Shown piece by piece: positions 60,937 through 64,000 of a stretch of 64,000 nt of DNA; within the stretch, counting starts at the first letter, position 1; each line of letters opens with the position of its first letter. Made by a program: the position numbers and the translations under genes. Location of the stretch: positions 1 through 64,000 of the forward strand of contig CAKZYA010000001.1 in NCBI GenBank assembly GCA_937883755.1, given 5' to 3'. This stretch comes from an uncultured Flammeovirgaceae bacterium. GTDB taxonomy: Bacteria > Bacteroidota > Bacteroidia > Cytophagales > Cyclobacteriaceae. The notes beneath the pieces were generated by a model that was not told the DNA's origin, did not search any database, and saw only the letters and a list, made by a program, of their open reading frames with translations.

Positions 60937-63816
60937 CTAATCTTTCAGTAAAGAGTACGTCTGGGATTCACCTGTCTTCCACTGGCAACGCAGTAAATAT
61001 AATCCTGACGGTAACTCTGATATGTCAACTCCGGACTGCTCACTATGCCACTCTACCTTTTTTAGAACTACGCCCTGACCGCTAATGATTTCTATGATCT
61101 CCGGTGTTTTACCATTGAAATGGAGGAATAATTGATTGCGTACCGGATTAGGGTATATCGTCAATGGCAAAGTAGGTGCATCCTCAGAGATACTGGTTAC
61201 AATCGCGTTAGGATCAAGCTCACTAGATTCGTCAGGCGTTTCAGAATTTTGAGAAGGTGATGTCTCAGTATTGACAATGGCAAAGTAATTACTTTCAGCG
61301 CGAACAGTTGTATCGCTGCTGTTAAAAACAATGAGTTGATACTGCTCTCCTGCGGTTAGAGAGTCAGGAATATCCCATTGGTAAGTACTATTATTCGTAA
61401 TTTGTTCGGCAATGGCCAGATGGTACTGGTCTTGTTGATACAATGCCAGCGTGATTGGTTCAGTAAAATTACTTTCCCAATTAATTGTTTGAGTGCTGCC
61501 TACGGCTAGCGTATCCCAATCAGTATTAGTTAGGGTGATGGAAAGCTGTTCTTGCCGGGTAATTTGAATATCTAGAGCATAAGTACCTTGCTGTCCGGCA
61601 AAGTAGGGGGCAATCCAGAACATGAGTGTTCCTCCATCTTCTACTATCACCTTAGAGTCTAGCTGGGTATCAAACGCTTCCGACCACTCATCCGACATTT
61701 TATAAGATAATACTACGTCACTGGTATAATCTTGTCCGTCGTTGCTATCGAAGCTATCGTGTACCCGGGCAGTAACTTCATAATCATATCCTTCGGGCAA
61801 AATCACTTTATAGTAATCATAATCTACATCGGTATGCTGATTAGTACCCTCAGTTTTTATGCTGATCGTTTCTTCATCCATGCTGCTAACCAGCGTAAAG
61901 GCTTTGGCTTCACTATCGTTATCTTCGTAAGAATCAGCTACTGGTGGTGGGGTTTGTACAACAATTCTCTTCGGATGAGTGAAACCACCGCTGGCCAGAA
62001 TGGTGGCCTCTTCAGTAGTAGCACTCCACACTACGAGCAAATAGGTACCTGGTTCTAAATCTAACCCATCGGAGGAGATAGTAATATTCTGAGATAAGGT
62101 GCTACTAGGAGCTAATGCAGAAATAGTTACCGATCCAAGAGTAACCTGATGTCTGCCTTCAAGGCTATACAGTCCGGCAGCTACCGCCCCACTAAATGTG
62201 CTTGATCCAGTGTTTTCAACGTTGAAGGATAAATCAAAAGCTTCGTATTGCGTAATAGTTTCTGAAGGAAGCACTAGCTCAGTGGTTAGAGCGATGTCAT
62301 TCTCAGAATCGAGAAATTCTATATCGGTGTAAGCAGCGTAAGTGTCACTATCAATTAGCTGCCATTCTTTCCCAGTTTCTTTTTGTAAAACTGCCAGCTG
62401 GTAATTTCCGGGAGATACAACGGGTAGTCCCCCAGTCGTGAGGGTGACTCTAACAAAGGTGTTAGGTCGTAAATCAGTAATGGCAATGCTATCAATCACT
62501 TCCTGAAAATTGTTCTCGTCGAATACCACCACGGCAAACTGTCCGTTGAAATCAACATCCCCAAAATTGGCTACCGAGAACGTGACATCAAATGGCGCAG
62601 TAAACGGAATAGGGTTAGGGCTCACCTGCGTTTGTTCGTGCAATTCTAGCTCAGGCGTGATAGTTACTGGACTTTCAGCGGGCTGGATTTGATACACGAT
62701 CTTTTGATTGCTATTGTAGCCACCGCTACCACCCCCTGTACCCAGGTCGGCAGGACTCAAATCACCGATGTAGTAGTAGCCATCCATGTATCCTCCCCAC
62801 CCCCAGTTAAAATGGAAGAAGCCGTCTCCTTGGTAGCCGTCACACACAAAAGCATGTCCACCTCCAGTTCCAGAGCCTTCGTAGTAAATAGGGCGTCCTT
62901 CATCTAGTTCTGTCCTTAAAATACTGATCCACTCGGTATCAGTATAATCTGCTCGTTCAGCTATCTCTGCTTCGTACTGAAAGTATTTTCGTAAGGCTGG
63001 ACGAACGAGTACCGCCCCAGCAGCACCACTTTCATTCACTCCATAATCCATTTCTACACTAACTCCACAGTGATAATTCAACTGGGCTACTGCCGAATTA
63101 GAGCTAAAAATGGCATCGGGCATTTGATCCCAGGCATATTCAGTTAAGCCAAAGTTAGCAGCCAGTGTTCCGTAGGTCGGGTGGTTGTACGAGTGGAAAC
63201 CAATCCCTTTCTGAGGGTGTTGGTGGTGCTTCATAATTTGAGCCATTGCGGTAGCCACACAACCCGTTACCGTATGTTCTTGAGTTTGGGTATCATAGGG
63301 GCAGCTTCCATTATAGTGGGGTGACTGATTCCAGGTAGTGGTGAGTAGTGGGCCTACCGTAGTTGATTGTACCTCTAGTGACTCCCAGGCCTGAGCTATC
63401 TGGGCGGTAGGTTGTGGCTGTTGCTGTACTAGATACCTTAACTGCTTCTCATAACTGGCTACCCACTTAATGTAAGCTTGTGGTAGAGACTTTGAAGCGA
63501 ATGAGCCTTGCTCAGAATACCCTAAAATAGGATAGGCAGCATCATCAGCCGATACAATGACAAAACCTCCCGAAGCCACGTTAAACACATAATACAGTGA
63601 CTTAGGAGTCTGGCGAGCGTTGGCAGTAGCTACGGTAAATTGCTTGGTGTACGAAAGCGAAAGAATTGGTGACTGAGTACGAGCCTCTTTAGAAGATAGA
63701 CTAAGAAAACGAGTAGCGACTGATTGGGCTTTTTTAGGAGAAACCTCAGCAGCATAGGTCGTTAGAAAGCAAAAAGAGAGACTGACACTAATGAGAAAGG
63801 TACGTATCCAGAGCAT
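60937..63816 (-). CDS. Secreted C10-family (streptopain-like) cysteine peptidase with T9SS domain
   Basis: 959 residues with a signal peptide (MLWIRTFLISVSLSFCFLTT). Residues 25-130 are the Spi-type propeptide (ARTQSPILSLSYTKQFTVAT). The catalytic domain has the nucleophile Cys186 in HTVTGCVATAMAQIMKHHQH and His321 in GTGGGHAFVCDGYQGDGFFH, then FNWGWGGYMDGYY. Three CARDB/Ig-like domains, a pre-peptidase-C-like domain with DSYEDNDSEAKAFTL, and another Ig-like domain follow. The C-terminus PLTIYPNPVRNQLFLHF...GLYLLRCQW is a type A T9SS sorting signal. It would be exported to the cell surface or medium and degrade protein. Confidence 0.92.
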   Translation of the reverse strand: MLWIRTFLISVSLSFCFLTTYAAEVSPKKAQSVATRFLSLSSKEARTQSPILSLSYTKQFTVATANARQTPKSLYYVFNVASGGFVIVSADDAAYPILGYSEQGSFASKSLPQAYIKWVASYEKQLRYLVQQQPQPTAQIAQAWESLEVQSTTVGPLLTTTWNQSPHYNGSCPYDTQTQEHTVTGCVATAMAQIMKHHQHPQKGIGFHSYNHPTYGTLAANFGLTEYAWDQMPDAIFSSNSAVAQLNYHCGVSVEMDYGVNESGAAGAVLVRPALRKYFQYEAEIAERADYTDTEWISILRTELDEGRPIYYEGSGTGGGHAFVCDGYQGDGFFHFNWGWGGYMDGYYYIGDLSPADLGTGGGSGGYNSNQKIVYQIQPAESPVTITPELELHEQTQVSPNPIPFTAPFDVTFSVANFGDVDFNGQFAVVVFDENNFQEVIDSIAITDLRPNTFVRVTLTTGGLPVVSPGNYQLAVLQKETGKEWQLIDSDTYAAYTDIEFLDSENDIALTTELVLPSETITQYEAFDLSFNVENTGSSTFSGAVAAGLYSLEGRHQVTLGSVTISALAPSSTLSQNITISSDGLDLEPGTYLLVVWSATTEEATILASGGFTHPKRIVVQTPPPVADSYEDNDSEAKAFTLVSSMDEETISIKTEGTNQHTDVDYDYYKVILPEGYDYEVTARVHDSFDSNDGQDYTSDVVLSYKMSDEWSEAFDTQLDSKVIVEDGGTLMFWIAPYFAGQQGTYALDIQITRQEQLSITLTNTDWDTLAVGSTQTINWESNFTEPITLALYQQDQYHLAIAEQITNNSTYQWDIPDSLTAGEQYQLIVFNSSDTTVRAESNYFAIVNTETSPSQNSETPDESSELDPNAIVTSISEDAPTLPLTIYPNPVRNQLFLHFNGKTPEIIEIISGQGVVLKKVEWHSEQSGVDISELPSGLYLLRCQWKTGESQTYSLLKD

Positions 63817-64000
63817 TGATCTTGTGTTTCAACAAAGATCCGATCTCTAATTATAGAATAAACAATAAAAATTATTAATTTATTACAATTGTAAGTGAAT
63901 ATAAAATTATAATGTCAGTGATATTAGTGTGAAAACAGATCAATTGCTACGTTGCTCTTTGATGTAAGTAGCAACTGTACCGACTGGAGCAAGCCAAATT

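Noticed and set aside
1-64000. CRISPR arrays, tRNA, rRNA, prophage, transposase genes
   Set aside because: None recognised on reading both strands; a tRNA and CRISPR scan could still find something missed by eye.

Overview
The window looks like a chromosome segment of a Bacteroidota bacterium of the Cytophagales type. The evidence is: several secreted proteins ending in type IX secretion (T9SS) sorting domains or carrying PKD repeats; a type II glutamine synthetase; an S16 ribosomal protein with a long acidic tail; promoter elements of the TAnnTTTG type; and many lipoproteins, AraC/Crp regulators and Tat-exported oxidoreductases. Genes lie on both strands in short operons. I see no rRNA, tRNA, CRISPR array, transposase, integrase or phage module.

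Layout, left part. 1-2801 is the N-terminal 933 codons of a large secreted PKD-repeat protein (minus strand, cut by the window edge). 3.1-9.4 kb: DNA polymerase IV, a small membrane protein plus a DUF2452 protein, a NarL-type two-component pair, a small secreted protein with GPxAKNxxxW repeats, and glutamine synthetase. 9.7-18.7 kb: MtaB tRNA methylthiotransferase, a metallophosphoesterase, a BvgS-like sensor kinase, a secreted jacalin-like protein, a formylglycine-enzyme-fold protein without the catalytic cysteines, an EamA transporter, an isolated nuoH and a Cys-X5-Arg phosphatase. 18.8-29.4 kb: a baeRF-type protein, membrane-anchored spermidine synthase with a DUF350 partner, a PEP-mutase-fold enzyme, an Ada-type DNA repair gene with an in-frame stop near its 5' end, a lipoprotein and beta-barrel pair, a DEAD-box helicase, and pabB/pabC for p-aminobenzoate.

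Middle part. 29.4-35.7 kb: a Gfo/Idh/MocA oxidoreductase, an M-type zinc metalloprotease, and a UbiA-like membrane protein with a methyltransferase and a low-molecular-weight phosphatase. 35.9-36.7 kb is a gene graveyard (alkaline-phosphatase-superfamily and regulator remnants). 36.8-45 kb: SGNH hydrolase, T9SS-exported alpha/beta hydrolase, AraC and Crp regulators, a flavodoxin-fold oxidoreductase and acyl-CoA dehydrogenase; a perfect 38-bp palindrome lies upstream of the last. 45.3-49.8 kb encodes a 1514-residue membrane sensor that appears to end in a degenerate NTPase.

Accessory part, 50.3-55.8 kb. This AT-richer stretch holds the most unusual structure. A DUF2975/HTH gene pair and a HEPN-candidate ORF are separated and bounded by two long sites that share the same outer boxes, an arrangement like integron gene cassettes. 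Directly beside it, a DUF433/DUF5615 toxin-antitoxin pair sits between the 3' end of a photolyase-like gene and a second, detached copy of that 3' end (184 identical bp). A ferritin-like pseudogene follows. The window closes with rimM-rpsP, a TRAP solute-binding protein, a DUF2227 protein, a lipoprotein and a C10-family secreted cysteine peptidase.

All calls rest on reading the sequence and on family knowledge; no database search was run.
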